Source: CACIIZ01 sp045565285 | Lineage (GTDB): Bacteria > Pseudomonadota > Alphaproteobacteria > Rhodobacterales > Rhodobacteraceae | Assembly (NCBI GenBank): GCA_045565285.1 | Contig: JBJLFR010000032.1 | Span: 62,001 to 126,000 of the forward strand | Length of the DNA: 64,000 nucleotides | Direction of reading: 5' to 3' | Shown: piece after piece, positions 1 to 7,934 of the stretch | Position numbering within the stretch: position 1 is the stretch's first letter | Layout: every line of letters begins with the position of its first letter | Program-made: the position numbers and the translations under genes | The notes under the pieces: generated by a model | Told to the model about the DNA's origin: nothing | What the model saw: only the letters and a program-made list of their open reading frames with translations | Databases searched by the model: none

Positions 1-1417
1 CAAAAGTAACTTCAATTTGAGGAACTCCTCTAGGTGCAGGAGGTATATTTTCTAAGTTGAACTGTCCAAGTACTTTATTATCATTAGCAATTTCTCTCTC
101 ACCCTGAAAAACACGAATTGTTACAGCATTTTGGTTATCTTCTGCAGTTGAAAAAACCTGACTTTTCTTTGTAGGTATTGTAGTGTTTCTGTCAATAAGT
201 CTGGTAAAGACTCCTCCTAAAGTTTCAATACCTAATGATAATGGGGTTACATCTAATAATACAACATCTTTTACATCCCCTTGTAAAACACCAGCCTGAA
301 TCGCAGCACCCATAGCAACAACTTCGTCAGGGTTAACACCTTTGTGGGGTTCTTTACCAAAAAATTTGGTAACTTCTTCAATAACTTTAGGCATTCTAGT
401 CATACCACCAACAAGCACTATTTCATCAATTTCACTTTTAGAAAGACCTGCATCTTTTAAAGCTGCTTGGCAAGGCTTGAGAGATCTAGATACTAGTTCC
501 GAAACTAAGCTTTCTAACTTGGCTCTAGTTAATTTAATAACCATGTGTAAAGGTTGACTTGTTTTTGGATCCATAGATATGAATGGTTGATTTATTTCAG
601 TTTGAGACTGGGAAGAAAGCTCAATTTTAGCTTTTTCAGCTGATTCTTTAAGACGCTGTAAAGCCATTTTATCAGACTTTAGGTCAACACCACTTTCTTT
701 TTTGAATTCGCTGGCTAAATAATCAACTATTTTCATATCAAAATCTTCACCACCTAAAAAAGTATCACCATTCGTCGATTTTACTTCAAATAAGCCATCG
801 TCAATTTCTAAAATAGAAATATCAAAAGTTCCCCCACCCAAATCAAATACGGCAATAGTTTTTCCACCTTCTTTATCTAAGCCATAGGCCAAAGCAGCGG
901 CAGTTGGTTCGTTGATAATTCTTAAAACTTCAAGTCCAGCTATTTTGCCTGCATCTTTGGTTGCCTGCCTTTGAGCATCATTAAAGTATGCTGGAACTGT
1001 AATAACAGCTTGTGAAACATCTTCACCTAAATAGCTTTCAGCAGTTTCTTTCATTTTTTGTAATATGAAAGCGGATATCTGGCTTGGGGAATATTTTTGC
1101 TTATCAACTTCAACCCAAGCGTCACCATTTCCTTCATCCACGATAGAATAGGGAACCATATCTTTATCTTTTTCTACCATAGGGTCGTCTATTCTTCTTC
1201 CAATTAACCGCTTGACTGCAAAAAGAGTATTTTCTGGGTTTGTAACAGCTTGTCTTTTAGCAGGTTGGCCAACTAATCTCTCATCATCAGTAAATCCGAC
1301 GATAGAAGGTGTAGTTCTTGCTCCTTCTGAATTTTCGATAACTTTAGCATCTTTACCGTCCATTAAGGCTACACAAGAATTTGTAGTTCCTAAATCAATA
1401 CCAATAACTTTGGACAT
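1..1417 (-). CDS. dnaK: Chaperone protein DnaK (Hsp70), N-terminal 472 codons, cut by window edge
   Basis: ATP-dependent cytosolic Hsp70 that binds unfolded peptides and works with DnaJ and GrpE. The reading frame runs from ATG at 1417 off the left edge, so roughly the last quarter of a normal ~640-residue protein is missing. Translation shows the N-terminal nucleotide-binding motif GIDLGTTNS, the phosphate-binding motif DLGGGTFD, INEPTAAALAYG, VGGMTRMP and the start of the substrate-binding domain (DVTPLSLGIETLGG). A strong ribosome site (GGAAGGA, 6 nt before ATG) and a sigma32-like promoter precede it. It is divergent from kdsB. Identification is secure; only the 3' end is unseen. Confidence 0.98.
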   Translation of the reverse strand, partial: MSKVIGIDLGTTNSCVALMDGKDAKVIENSEGARTTPSIVGFTDDERLVGQPAKRQAVTNPENTLFAVKRLIGRRIDDPMVEKDKDMVPYSIVDEGNGDAWVEVDKQKYSPSQISAFILQKMKETAESYLGEDVSQAVITVPAYFNDAQRQATKDAGKIAGLEVLRIINEPTAAALAYGLDKEGGKTIAVFDLGGGTFDISILEIDDGLFEVKSTNGDTFLGGEDFDMKIVDYLASEFKKESGVDLKSDKMALQRLKESAEKAKIELSSQSQTEINQPFISMDPKTSQPLHMVIKLTRAKLESLVSELVSRSLKPCQAALKDAGLSKSEIDEIVLVGGMTRMPKVIEEVTKFFGKEPHKGVNPDEVVAMGAAIQAGVLQGDVKDVVLLDVTPLSLGIETLGGVFTRLIDRNTTIPTKKSQVFSTAEDNQNAVTIRVFQGEREIANDNKVLGQFNLENIPPAPRGVPQIEVTF

Positions 1418-1468
1418 TATAATTCCTTCCCACTATTTTTTTTAACCATTATAATTTTAGGTTTACAG

Positions 1469-1498
1469 ATATATGGGTTTTGATTTTCACACTACAAG
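1469..1498 (-). promoter_or_regulatory. Putative heat-shock (sigma32/RpoH) promoter of dnaK
   Basis: On the minus strand a -35 element CTTGTAG (1492-1498) and a -10 element CCCATATAT (1469-1477) are separated by 14 nt. This resembles the RpoH consensus (CTTGAAA, 11-15 nt, CCCCATNT). It lies about 50 nt upstream of the dnaK start, as expected for a heat-shock gene. The match is by eye; no transcription start is known. Confidence 0.7.
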
Positions 1499-1621
1499 GA
1501 TTAATTAATAAATTATTATTATTTTTATGACTAAATTTTCTTTATGTTGTATTAATGATTTATAAAATTTTTAATTTATTAACTATTCTGTTTTTCTTAA
1601 TGATATAAGTAAGTTAGAGTT

Positions 1622-2413
1622 ATGAGCAATTTATTAGTTATACCAGCAAGGTACGACTCATCAAGATTTCCTGGAAAACCTTTAGCTGTTTTTGAAGATT
1701 ATAATGGAAAAAAAATTAGTTTGATTAAAAAAACTTGGCAATTGGCATTGGAACTTAATTGTTTTGATAAGAAAATAATAGCAACTGATGATATTAGAAT
1801 AAAAGAATACTGTGAAAATTTTGGAGCAGAAGTTTGTATGACATCAAATAATCTCAGGAATGGGTCTGAAAGAGTTGCTGAAACATTAAACCTTCAAGAT
1901 AAGAATTATGAGATAATAGTAAATTTACAAGGTGATTCGCCTCTAACTCCGATATGGGTTATAGAAGATCTAGTAAAAGAACTTTTAAATAGTAATCATC
2001 AAGTAACAACACCTATTTTAAAATGTGATCAAGAATCGTTAAATAAGCTCATTACTGATAAAGAAGCTGGAAGGATAGGAGCAACTACTGTTGTTTTTGA
2101 TAAAAATTTAAAAGCTCTTTATTTTTCAAAAGAATTAATTCCCCATACTAACCAAAAGAATATAAAAAAAAACTTAAGTAATGTATATCATCATATTGGT
2201 GTATATGCTTACAAATCAGTAGCTTTAAAATCTTATATTAAATTCCCTCAAGGAAATCTTGAAAAACAAGAAGGCCTAGAACAGCTAAGGTTTCTTGAAA
2301 ATGGTATTTCTATTAAATGTGTAATATCATCATTAAAAGGAAACGAATTCTGGGAATTGAATAATCCAAGTGATATACCCATAATTGAAAAAATTCTAAA
2401 AAAAAATAATTAA
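1622..2413 (+). CDS. kdsB: 3-deoxy-manno-octulosonate cytidylyltransferase (KdsB-like)
   Basis: Cytosolic enzyme that activates Kdo with CTP to give CMP-Kdo for the LPS inner core. The 263 residues show the nucleotide-binding start IPARYDSSRFPGKP (7-20), IATDD (53-57), VNLQGD (100-105), HHIGVYAY and GLEQLRFLENG in family order. Several signature positions differ from the E. coli type: the usual SGT(D/E)R is NGSER (80-84), QGDEP is QGDSP, and the C-terminal VDTPED region reads LNNPSD. A related specificity, such as an 8-amino-Kdo or other CMP-sugar synthetase, is therefore possible. It is divergent from dnaK and convergent with ptsN, with 7 nt between the stop codons. Confidence 0.8.
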   Translation: MSNLLVIPARYDSSRFPGKPLAVFEDYNGKKISLIKKTWQLALELNCFDKKIIATDDIRIKEYCENFGAEVCMTSNNLRNGSERVAETLNLQDKNYEIIVNLQGDSPLTPIWVIEDLVKELLNSNHQVTTPILKCDQESLNKLITDKEAGRIGATTVVFDKNLKALYFSKELIPHTNQKNIKKNLSNVYHHIGVYAYKSVALKSYIKFPQGNLEKQEGLEQLRFLENGISIKCVISSLKGNEFWELNNPSDIPIIEKILKKNN

Positions 2414-2420
2414 GTTTTTT

Positions 2421-2885
2421 TTAAGCCGCTTGAATTTCTTTATCTGTGGTCAGAATGGAATATAAAGCTAATTTGTCTCCCGTTGATCTTAATTTTTCAC
2501 AAGTTGATCTGTTTCTAAGTATCCTAGAAACCTTTGCTAATGCTTTAAGATGATTAGCTCCTGAATCATGTGGTGCTATAAGAACAAAAATTAAATCAAC
2601 ATTTTGGCCATCCATAGAACCAAAGTCTAACGGTTTCATAAGCTTAGCAAATAAACCTTTTATGGAGTTCAAAGAACTTATTCGTGCATGTGGTATAGCA
2701 ACACCGTGACCCATCCCAGTTGGTCCTAAATTTTCTCTTTCTTGTAATGCAAAAAAAACCTCAGATTGATTGAGATCATAAACATTTGCTATTCCTAAAG
2801 AAATTTCTTGTAAAACTCTTTTCTTACTAGAAGCTTTTATTGAAGTTAAGATAGCTTCAGATGATAAAATTTCTGAAATAATCAT
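2421..2885 (-). CDS. ptsN: Nitrogen-regulatory PTS enzyme IIA (PtsN)
   Basis: Cytosolic phosphocarrier of the PTS-Ntr regulatory chain (PtsP-PtsO-PtsN), which signals rather than transports sugar. The 154 residues form a single EIIA-Ntr/fructose-type domain, with the phosphorylated histidine in GVAIPHAR (His66). It is the last gene of the minus-strand block lptC-lptA-lptB-hpf-ptsN, and a gap of 87 nt separates it from hpf. In related bacteria rpoN is part of this block but is absent here, so its regulatory partners must be elsewhere or lost. Confidence 0.95.
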   Translation of the reverse strand: MIISEILSSEAILTSIKASSKKRVLQEISLGIANVYDLNQSEVFFALQERENLGPTGMGHGVAIPHARISSLNSIKGLFAKLMKPLDFGSMDGQNVDLIFVLIAPHDSGANHLKALAKVSRILRNRSTCEKLRSTGDKLALYSILTTDKEIQAA

Positions 2886-2972
2886 AAAATAATCCGATCC
2901 CCAGACTTAATATTAGAAAATAATTAGCATATTTAGACCTGAAGTAAAGTTTAATATAAAAGTTTAAATTTA

Positions 2973-3299
2973 CTAAAGTTCCATAACTACTTTTTCATCA
3001 ACTTGATGATGATTTTTTATTTTTCTTTTGTATCTTCTAAGAATTTTTTCTAAACGAAGAATTGATTTTTGAAAGGAATCATATATTCCTCTTGCCCTTC
3101 CAGCGCAACATGCTGTTAAACCGCTTGAAAGATGTAATAACGCTTCACATTTAAATTCATTATTTTCTTTTGAAAATGTAATATTAGCGTAAGTTGGTCT
3201 AAGTAAATATTTTTTATTTATAACATTTAATTGTTCCTTGACATGATCTGTTAAATTTTTGCCAATCTTTATTTGTTTTCCACTTACTTGAATATCCAT
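2973..3299 (-). CDS. hpf: Ribosome hibernation promoting factor, short form
   Basis: Binds the 30S decoding region and silences ribosomes in stationary phase. The 108 residues cover only the N-terminal S30AE/HPF domain (MDIQVSGKQIKIG..., basic helix RLEKILRRYKRKIKNHH near the end). Many alphaproteobacteria carry a long form of about 190 residues with a C-terminal dimerisation domain; here translation stops right after the first domain. Gene order lptB-hpf-ptsN fits the usual locus, but lptB ends only 49 nt upstream, leaving no room for rpoN. Confidence 0.9.
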   Translation of the reverse strand: MDIQVSGKQIKIGKNLTDHVKEQLNVINKKYLLRPTYANITFSKENNEFKCEALLHLSSGLTACCAGRARGIYDSFQKSILRLEKILRRYKRKIKNHHQVDEKVVMEL

Positions 3300-3348
3300 T
3301 CTGCTCTACCCTTCTTATTTCCTCATTAAATTCTAATAATTTGGGTTA

Positions 3349-4059
3349 TTAAATTTTAAATTGATTCCCTAAATAAACTTTTCTAACGCTTTCATCATTT
3401 ACGACTTCTTCAGGAGTTCCTTTCATAATTACAGATCCCTCATGCAATATGTATGCACGATCAACAATCTCTAAAGTTTCTCTTACATTATGGTCTGTAA
3501 TCAATACTCCAAGCCCTCTCTCCTTAAGTTGGGATACTAATTTTCTAATTTCATTTACTGCTATAGGGTCTACTCCTGCAAAAGGTTCGTCTAAGAGAAT
3601 ATACTTTGGTTTGTTTGCTAAGCATCTTGCAATTTCTACGCGCCTTCTTTCTCCTCCAGACAAAGTAATAGCTGAAGCTTGTCTCAAGTGAGTAATAGAA
3701 AACTCACCTAATAGTAATTCCAATTCCCTTTTTCTTTCTTGTTTGTCTCTAATGCTTATTTCTAAAACGGCCATAATATTTTTTTCAACAGACAATCCTT
3801 TAAAAATACTAGATTCTTGTGGAAGATAACCAAGCCCTAATCTAGCTCTCCTATACATAGGGAAATTGGTCACATCAGTTTCATCAATAATAATTTGACC
3901 AGATTCTATGGAAGTTAGTCCTACTACAGAATAAAAGCATGTTGTTTTTCCAGTGCCATTGGGACCTAGTAAAGCAATTGCTTCCCCTTTTTTTAATTTA
4001 AAGCTTACATCCCTTAGTATAGGTCTTTTTTTATAACTTTTTCTTAAATTTTTAATAAT
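3349..4059 (-). CDS. lptB: LPS export ABC transporter ATP-binding protein LptB, no canonical start codon
   Basis: Cytoplasmic ATPase of the LptB2FG complex that drives LPS from the inner membrane to the Lpt bridge. The frame shows Walker A (LLGPNGTGKTT), Q-loop (YLPQE), signature LSGGE, Walker B (YILLDEP) and H-loop (ITDH). The first in-frame ATG (3873) lies after Walker A and cannot be the start. Upstream the frame stays open to a TAA at 4156-4158 without any ATG, GTG or TTG. The most LptB-like start is ATT at 4057-4059 or 4054-4056, preceded by GGAAAAGG; this gives about 236 residues (E. coli 241). An earlier ATT/ATA start is possible. It lies in the same frame as lptA, separated by two stops. 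Confidence 0.92.
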   Translation of the reverse strand: MIKNLRKSYKKRPILRDVSFKLKKGEAIALLGPNGTGKTTCFYSVVGLTSIESGQIIIDETDVTNFPMYRRARLGLGYLPQESSIFKGLSVEKNIMAVLEISIRDKQERKRELELLLGEFSITHLRQASAITLSGGERRRVEIARCLANKPKYILLDEPFAGVDPIAVNEIRKLVSQLKERGLGVLITDHNVRETLEIVDRAYILHEGSVIMKGTPEEVVNDESVRKVYLGNQFKI

Positions 4060-4164
4060 TAAACCTTTTCCAAATGGAAATATGGTTTTAATTTTTTTGT
4101 TACTTACTGAGTATAGGTTTTTAATTTTTCTATTACCTTTTTTAATTTTGTAGAATTATTTATA

Positions 4165-4650
4165 CTAATTCAAAAACTTATCTTTATTTAAATTAATTTC
4201 TAATATCTCTGATCTAAAACCAATATTTTTTCCTTTTACCACCTTAACATTTCCGGTTATTTTAACAGTATTTTCCTTAGGAAAAAAATATACTAAATCA
4301 CTTTTTATTATATCTTGATCGCGTTCAAAAAAAACATTACCACTAGCAATTATCTTTTTTAAATTAGAAAAACTTTCAGTAAAATTTGAATTATCTTCAA
4401 AAAATAATTCCATTTTGTCTGATGTAAAGGTTAAATTATCAAGTTTTAAAACAACATTTTCATTTAAGGAAATAACACCTAACTTTTGATCAAATTTTGC
4501 ATTTTCAGAACTAATTAAAACTTCTCTATCAGAAACTTCACCAAGTAATATTTGAGTTGTTGTAATTAGATAGAAGATTACAATAAAAGAAATGTAAAAA
4601 TAATTGAAAAATTTTAAAAAACATGACCTATATAAAAACATCTTAATCAT
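4165..4650 (-). CDS. lptA: LPS transport periplasmic protein LptA
   Basis: Periplasmic OstA-family beta-jellyroll protein that bridges LptC and LptD. The 161 residues begin with a basic stretch and a hydrophobic signal segment (about 15-36). An OstA/LptA domain follows with the expected repeating pattern (LKLDNLTFTSDKMELFF, then FERDQDIIKSDLVYFFPKE). Similarity is recognised from pattern and from its place between lptC and lptB. It starts 17 nt after the lptC stop and has no obvious Shine-Dalgarno sequence, which suggests translational coupling. The C-terminus is short compared with E. coli LptA. Confidence 0.87.
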   Translation of the reverse strand: MIKMFLYRSCFLKFFNYFYISFIVIFYLITTTQILLGEVSDREVLISSENAKFDQKLGVISLNENVVLKLDNLTFTSDKMELFFEDNSNFTESFSNLKKIIASGNVFFERDQDIIKSDLVYFFPKENTVKITGNVKVVKGKNIGFRSEILEINLNKDKFLN

Positions 4651-4667
4651 CTATAAATATATATTTA

Positions 4668-5252
4668 TCATAGCAAGTATTTGATTTTTACACCATTATT
4701 TATTAATAACAACATATTACTTTCTGAATTAAAAATTTTAATTTTACCACCATGAATTTTTCCTTTTGGAAATAAAACGGTTATTGCATTATTACTTATA
4801 ATAGTACTTTTCTTAAAATTAAAAAAAATTTCTTTACCACTTATTTGATATTTTTTATTTTCAATCTCAAAATTTCCATAGAGTCTTAATACGTTATTTT
4901 TGGTATTTAACTCAGCTATTTTAGCCTTAACTTGTATTAAAATTTTAGAAGATATATTTATTCTACCGATTATCTCATCGCCTGAAATTATAGGGGTAAT
5001 TTTATTATCAATTTGGTGTATTTTCTTTGCTTTAATATTAAAACTATTTCCCAATTTATTTAATCCGCTCAGTTGAGCATTATCTATCTGGAAACTATTT
5101 CCTTCAGATCCAATATTTAAATCTTTAGTTTCTACTAGGGAAGTTTTTTCAAAATCATTCTTTGTGGAAACGAAAAATATCATAATTATTAGTGAAAAAG
5201 ATAGAAATATTGAGACTATCTTAAATACTCTTATTATATTAGTGTAACTAAT
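4668..5252 (-). CDS. lptC: LPS export protein LptC, apparent ATT start
   Basis: Bitopic inner-membrane protein that receives LPS from LptBFG and passes it to LptA. The only in-frame ATG (5183) falls inside the membrane segment and would give 171 residues. Reading further upstream in the same frame gives a basic, then hydrophobic N-terminus (YTNIIRVFKIVSIFLSFSLI) typical of LptC. No ATG, GTG or TTG occurs back to the stop. An ATT at 5250-5252 is preceded by AAGGA at 6 nt spacing and gives 194 residues, close to E. coli LptC (191). The periplasmic part (about 35-194) has the LptC beta pattern. It lies between rnd and lptA. Confidence 0.85.
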   Translation of the reverse strand: MSYTNIIRVFKIVSIFLSFSLIIMIFFVSTKNDFEKTSLVETKDLNIGSEGNSFQIDNAQLSGLNKLGNSFNIKAKKIHQIDNKITPIISGDEIIGRINISSKILIQVKAKIAELNTKNNVLRLYGNFEIENKKYQISGKEIFFNFKKSTIISNNAITVLFPKGKIHGGKIKIFNSESNMLLLINNGVKIKYLL

Positions 5253-5263
5253 CTTAATTCCTT
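5250..5263 (-). promoter_or_regulatory. Ribosome binding site and ATT start of lptC
   Basis: On the minus strand the order is AAGGA (5259-5263), six nucleotides, then ATT (5250-5252). It is the only well-placed Shine-Dalgarno sequence upstream of the LptC membrane segment and it points to ATT as initiator. Seen directly; use as a start is inference. Confidence 0.6.
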
Positions 5264-5318
5264 GTTGATTTTTAAAAAAAATTAAAGAAAAAAGTAATTG
5301 GATAATTAAAATATATCT

Positions 5319-5930
5319 TTATTTATGCGAAAGTAAACTATTTACATCCCAACCTTCTAAATCGAGAAATGATAATTTAGGTAAAAACTGAAATATATCT
5401 TTAGCTAATTTATCTCTACTTTCCCTAATTAAAATCTCGTCTAAAATATGCTTTAGCTGATGAAGATATAATACATCAGAGGCTGCATAATCTAGTTGAG
5501 ATTTAGTTAAATTAAGCGCTCCCCAATCAGAAGTTTGTTCAAATTTTGGAATTTCAATTGACAAATAATTTAATACTAAAGATTTTAAACTATGATTATC
5601 AGTTGAGGTTCGAGCTAATTTTGAAGCAATTTTTGTACAGTATACATTTGATATATTACAATTTATCATTTTCATGAGAACAGCTAAATCAAATCGAGCA
5701 AAATGAAAAATTTTTAATATTTTTTCATTACTTAAAATATCACTAATTACTGGTGAAGCTGAATTTTTATTTATTTTTATTAAATGAATTTCTTTATCTT
5801 CATTACATATTTGAATTAAGCACAAACGATCTCTAATAAGGTTTAAACCAGTAGTTTCAGTATCTATTGCAATTGATTTTCCAATATTTACTTCTCTTGG
5901 TAAGTCATTATCGTGCAAAAAATATTTCAT
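5319..5930 (-). CDS. rnd: Ribonuclease D-like 3'-5' exonuclease
   Basis: DEDDy-family exonuclease that trims RNA 3' ends, cytosolic. With the start at the internal ATG (5928-5930, MKYFLHDND) the protein has 203 residues. It shows motif I IDTETTGL (Asp23, Glu25), motif II FHFARFDLAVL and motif III YAASDVLYL. It contains only the catalytic domain and lacks the HRDC domains of E. coli RNase D (375 residues), as is common for short alphaproteobacterial versions. A longer frame reaches 6002, but those 24 residues look non-coding. It stands upstream of lptC. Confidence 0.88.
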   Translation of the reverse strand: MKYFLHDNDLPREVNIGKSIAIDTETTGLNLIRDRLCLIQICNEDKEIHLIKINKNSASPVISDILSNEKILKIFHFARFDLAVLMKMINCNISNVYCTKIASKLARTSTDNHSLKSLVLNYLSIEIPKFEQTSDWGALNLTKSQLDYAASDVLYLHQLKHILDEILIRESRDKLAKDIFQFLPKLSFLDLEGWDVNSLLSHK

Positions 5931-6069
5931 TTGCCAAATTCCATAATTTATAGTTTGGTAATTGCATTTATTTACAACTAGAACTATATAATAACAAATC
6001 ACCTATATAGCAATTCATAAATGATAATCGTAGTAATTATCTGTTAAGTATAGATTAAGAATTTTAAAG

Positions 6070-7056
6070 ATGAACAACTATTCTTTTAAATCTCCAATAG
6101 TCACTATTTTTGGTGGTACAGGTTTTTTAGGTAGGTACATTGTTAATCGTCTTGCTAAATTGGGGTACATTATAAATATTGTCACAAGATTTCCTAATGA
6201 AGCAAATTTTTTAAAAACCTCTGGAAATGTTGGACAAATAAATTTAGTAAAAGGCTCCTTTAGCAATCTTAGTAATGTTTCATCTTTATTGATTGAATCA
6301 GAGGTAGTTATAAATTGTGTAGGAATTTTAAATGAGTTAAGAAATCAAAAATTTAAACAAATACATACTGATGCTCCTGAAAAACTAGCTATTTTAGCAA
6401 AAAATAGTGGTGTAAAAAAATTTATTCATATTTCTTCAATAGGAGCAGACGAAAAATCAGATAGTAAATATTCAAAATCCAAAGGAATAGGAGAAATTAA
6501 AATTCTTGCTGCTTTTACAGATGCAATTATTTTACGACCCTCTATTGTTTTTGGTTCAGAAGACCAGTTTTTTAATTTATTTTCCCAGATATCTTGTATA
6601 AGTCCTATCTTACCAATTGTTGGTGGGAATACAAAGTTTCAACCTGTCTATGTTGATGATATTGCAAAAGTAGTAGAGAAAATTTTAATAAATGAAAAAG
6701 AAATATATAATGATAATTCTTCAATATATGAATTAGGTGGTCCAGATATTATGAGTTTTCATTCTTTAATGGTAAAGATGTTAGCATTTATTTATAGAAA
6801 AAGGTTAATTATAAATCTGCCATTTTGGCTTGCAAAGCTAATGTGTCCTTTAATTTTTATAGTAAATAAATTAAGTTTTAATAAAATACCACTTCTAATT
6901 ACAGAAGACTCTATTAAGCAATTACGAAATGATAATATTGTTACAAAAAAATTTCTTGGTTTAGATGATTTTGGGATCAAACCAAAATCTATCGATTCAA
7001 TCTTACCATCTTATCTAAAGCATTATAGACCTAAGGGAAACTTTTCTGATCTTTAA
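6070..7056 (+). CDS. NDUFA9-like NAD(P)-binding protein (complex I-associated SDR family)
   Basis: Atypical short-chain dehydrogenase fold with a Rossmann glycine motif GGTGFLG (15-21) and VINCVGIL, VKKFIHISSIGAD and ILRPSIVFG in the expected order. This is the pattern of the complex I NDUFA9 subunit family and related NAD(P)H-binding proteins of alphaproteobacteria. The catalytic Tyr-x3-Lys is present only loosely (YSKSKGIGE), so enzymatic activity is doubtful. The usual role is structural NAD(P)H binding at complex I; that is inferred from the family. It is divergent from rnd and convergent with uppP, in which order the family is often seen. Confidence 0.85.
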   Translation: MNNYSFKSPIVTIFGGTGFLGRYIVNRLAKLGYIINIVTRFPNEANFLKTSGNVGQINLVKGSFSNLSNVSSLLIESEVVINCVGILNELRNQKFKQIHTDAPEKLAILAKNSGVKKFIHISSIGADEKSDSKYSKSKGIGEIKILAAFTDAIILRPSIVFGSEDQFFNLFSQISCISPILPIVGGNTKFQPVYVDDIAKVVEKILINEKEIYNDNSSIYELGGPDIMSFHSLMVKMLAFIYRKRLIINLPFWLAKLMCPLIFIVNKLSFNKIPLLITEDSIKQLRNDNIVTKKFLGLDDFGIKPKSIDSILPSYLKHYRPKGNFSDL

Positions 7057-7072
7057 TTAATAAATTATTTAT

Positions 7073-7873
7073 TTAGAAATAAGAAATATAAAGCAATATA
7101 AAGCCTAATACTATTCTATAAATAACGTAAGGTGTGAATCTAAAAATATAAATATACTTTACCATCAAATTTAAAGCAATAATTGCAGTAAAAAAAGATA
7201 TTACAAAAGGTATTAAAACTTGAAAAAAACTTATTTTATTTTCATTTAAAACTTCGGGATATATGAAAAATCCTGATAATATAATTGTTGGTATTGACAT
7301 CAATAATGAAATTTTAATGGCATCATACCTGCTGTAACCAAAAATTCTAAAACCAGTAATTGTAACTCCTGATCTTGAAACTCCAGGAATTAAAGCTAAA
7401 GCCTGAAAAAGACCCATGATTATGGCATCTCTAAAACTTAAATTTTCAAGTGTTTTTTTTTCTTTTCCAAATTTATCAGCATAATAAAGTAAAACTCCAA
7501 AAACAATCATCGTCCACCCGATTATTTCAATAGACCTAACTATAATATCCAAGTGATAAATTTTAAATATAATCCCAATAAAACTTACTGGAATTGTAGC
7601 CACTATAATTTTAAAAAATAAAAAAAACTCTTTTTTTTGAAATTTCAAAAGGAAAAACTGCATTAGACCTTTTAATAAAATTAAAGAGTCTTTTTTAAAA
7701 TAAATTAATAAAGCCAAAAGACTTCCAAGGTGAACAGATATATCTATTATCACACCTTGATCTGAAACTTTAATTAGATATGGTAAAATAATTAAATGAG
7801 CAGAAGAAGAAATAGGTAGAAATTCTGTTATACCTTGAATTATGGCTATAAAAAAAATATGAAAAGAGATCAT
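7073..7873 (-). CDS. uppP: Undecaprenyl-diphosphatase (UppP/BacA)
   Basis: Integral membrane enzyme that dephosphorylates undecaprenyl pyrophosphate, recycling the lipid carrier of cell-wall and polysaccharide synthesis. From the ATG at 7871-7873 it has 266 residues with the two family motifs EFLPISSSAH (17-26) and PGVSRSG (163-169) and about eight membrane segments. The frame extends to an ATG at 7924, but the extra 17 residues have no counterpart in E. coli UppP, so the inner start is preferred; neither start has a strong Shine-Dalgarno. It is convergent with the NDUFA9-like gene. Confidence 0.95.
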   Translation of the reverse strand: MISFHIFFIAIIQGITEFLPISSSAHLIILPYLIKVSDQGVIIDISVHLGSLLALLIYFKKDSLILLKGLMQFFLLKFQKKEFFLFFKIIVATIPVSFIGIIFKIYHLDIIVRSIEIIGWTMIVFGVLLYYADKFGKEKKTLENLSFRDAIIMGLFQALALIPGVSRSGVTITGFRIFGYSRYDAIKISLLMSIPTIILSGFFIYPEVLNENKISFFQVLIPFVISFFTAIIALNLMVKYIYIFRFTPYVIYRIVLGFILLYISYF

Positions 7874-7934
7874 GGGTAAAAGTACAATCCTAGCGAAAAG
7901 GCTTAGGAATAAAATTAAAAACATTTTCTAACAG

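Noticed and set aside
2411..2430. Terminator between kdsB and ptsN
   Set aside because: Only A and T runs are present, with no G/C stem.
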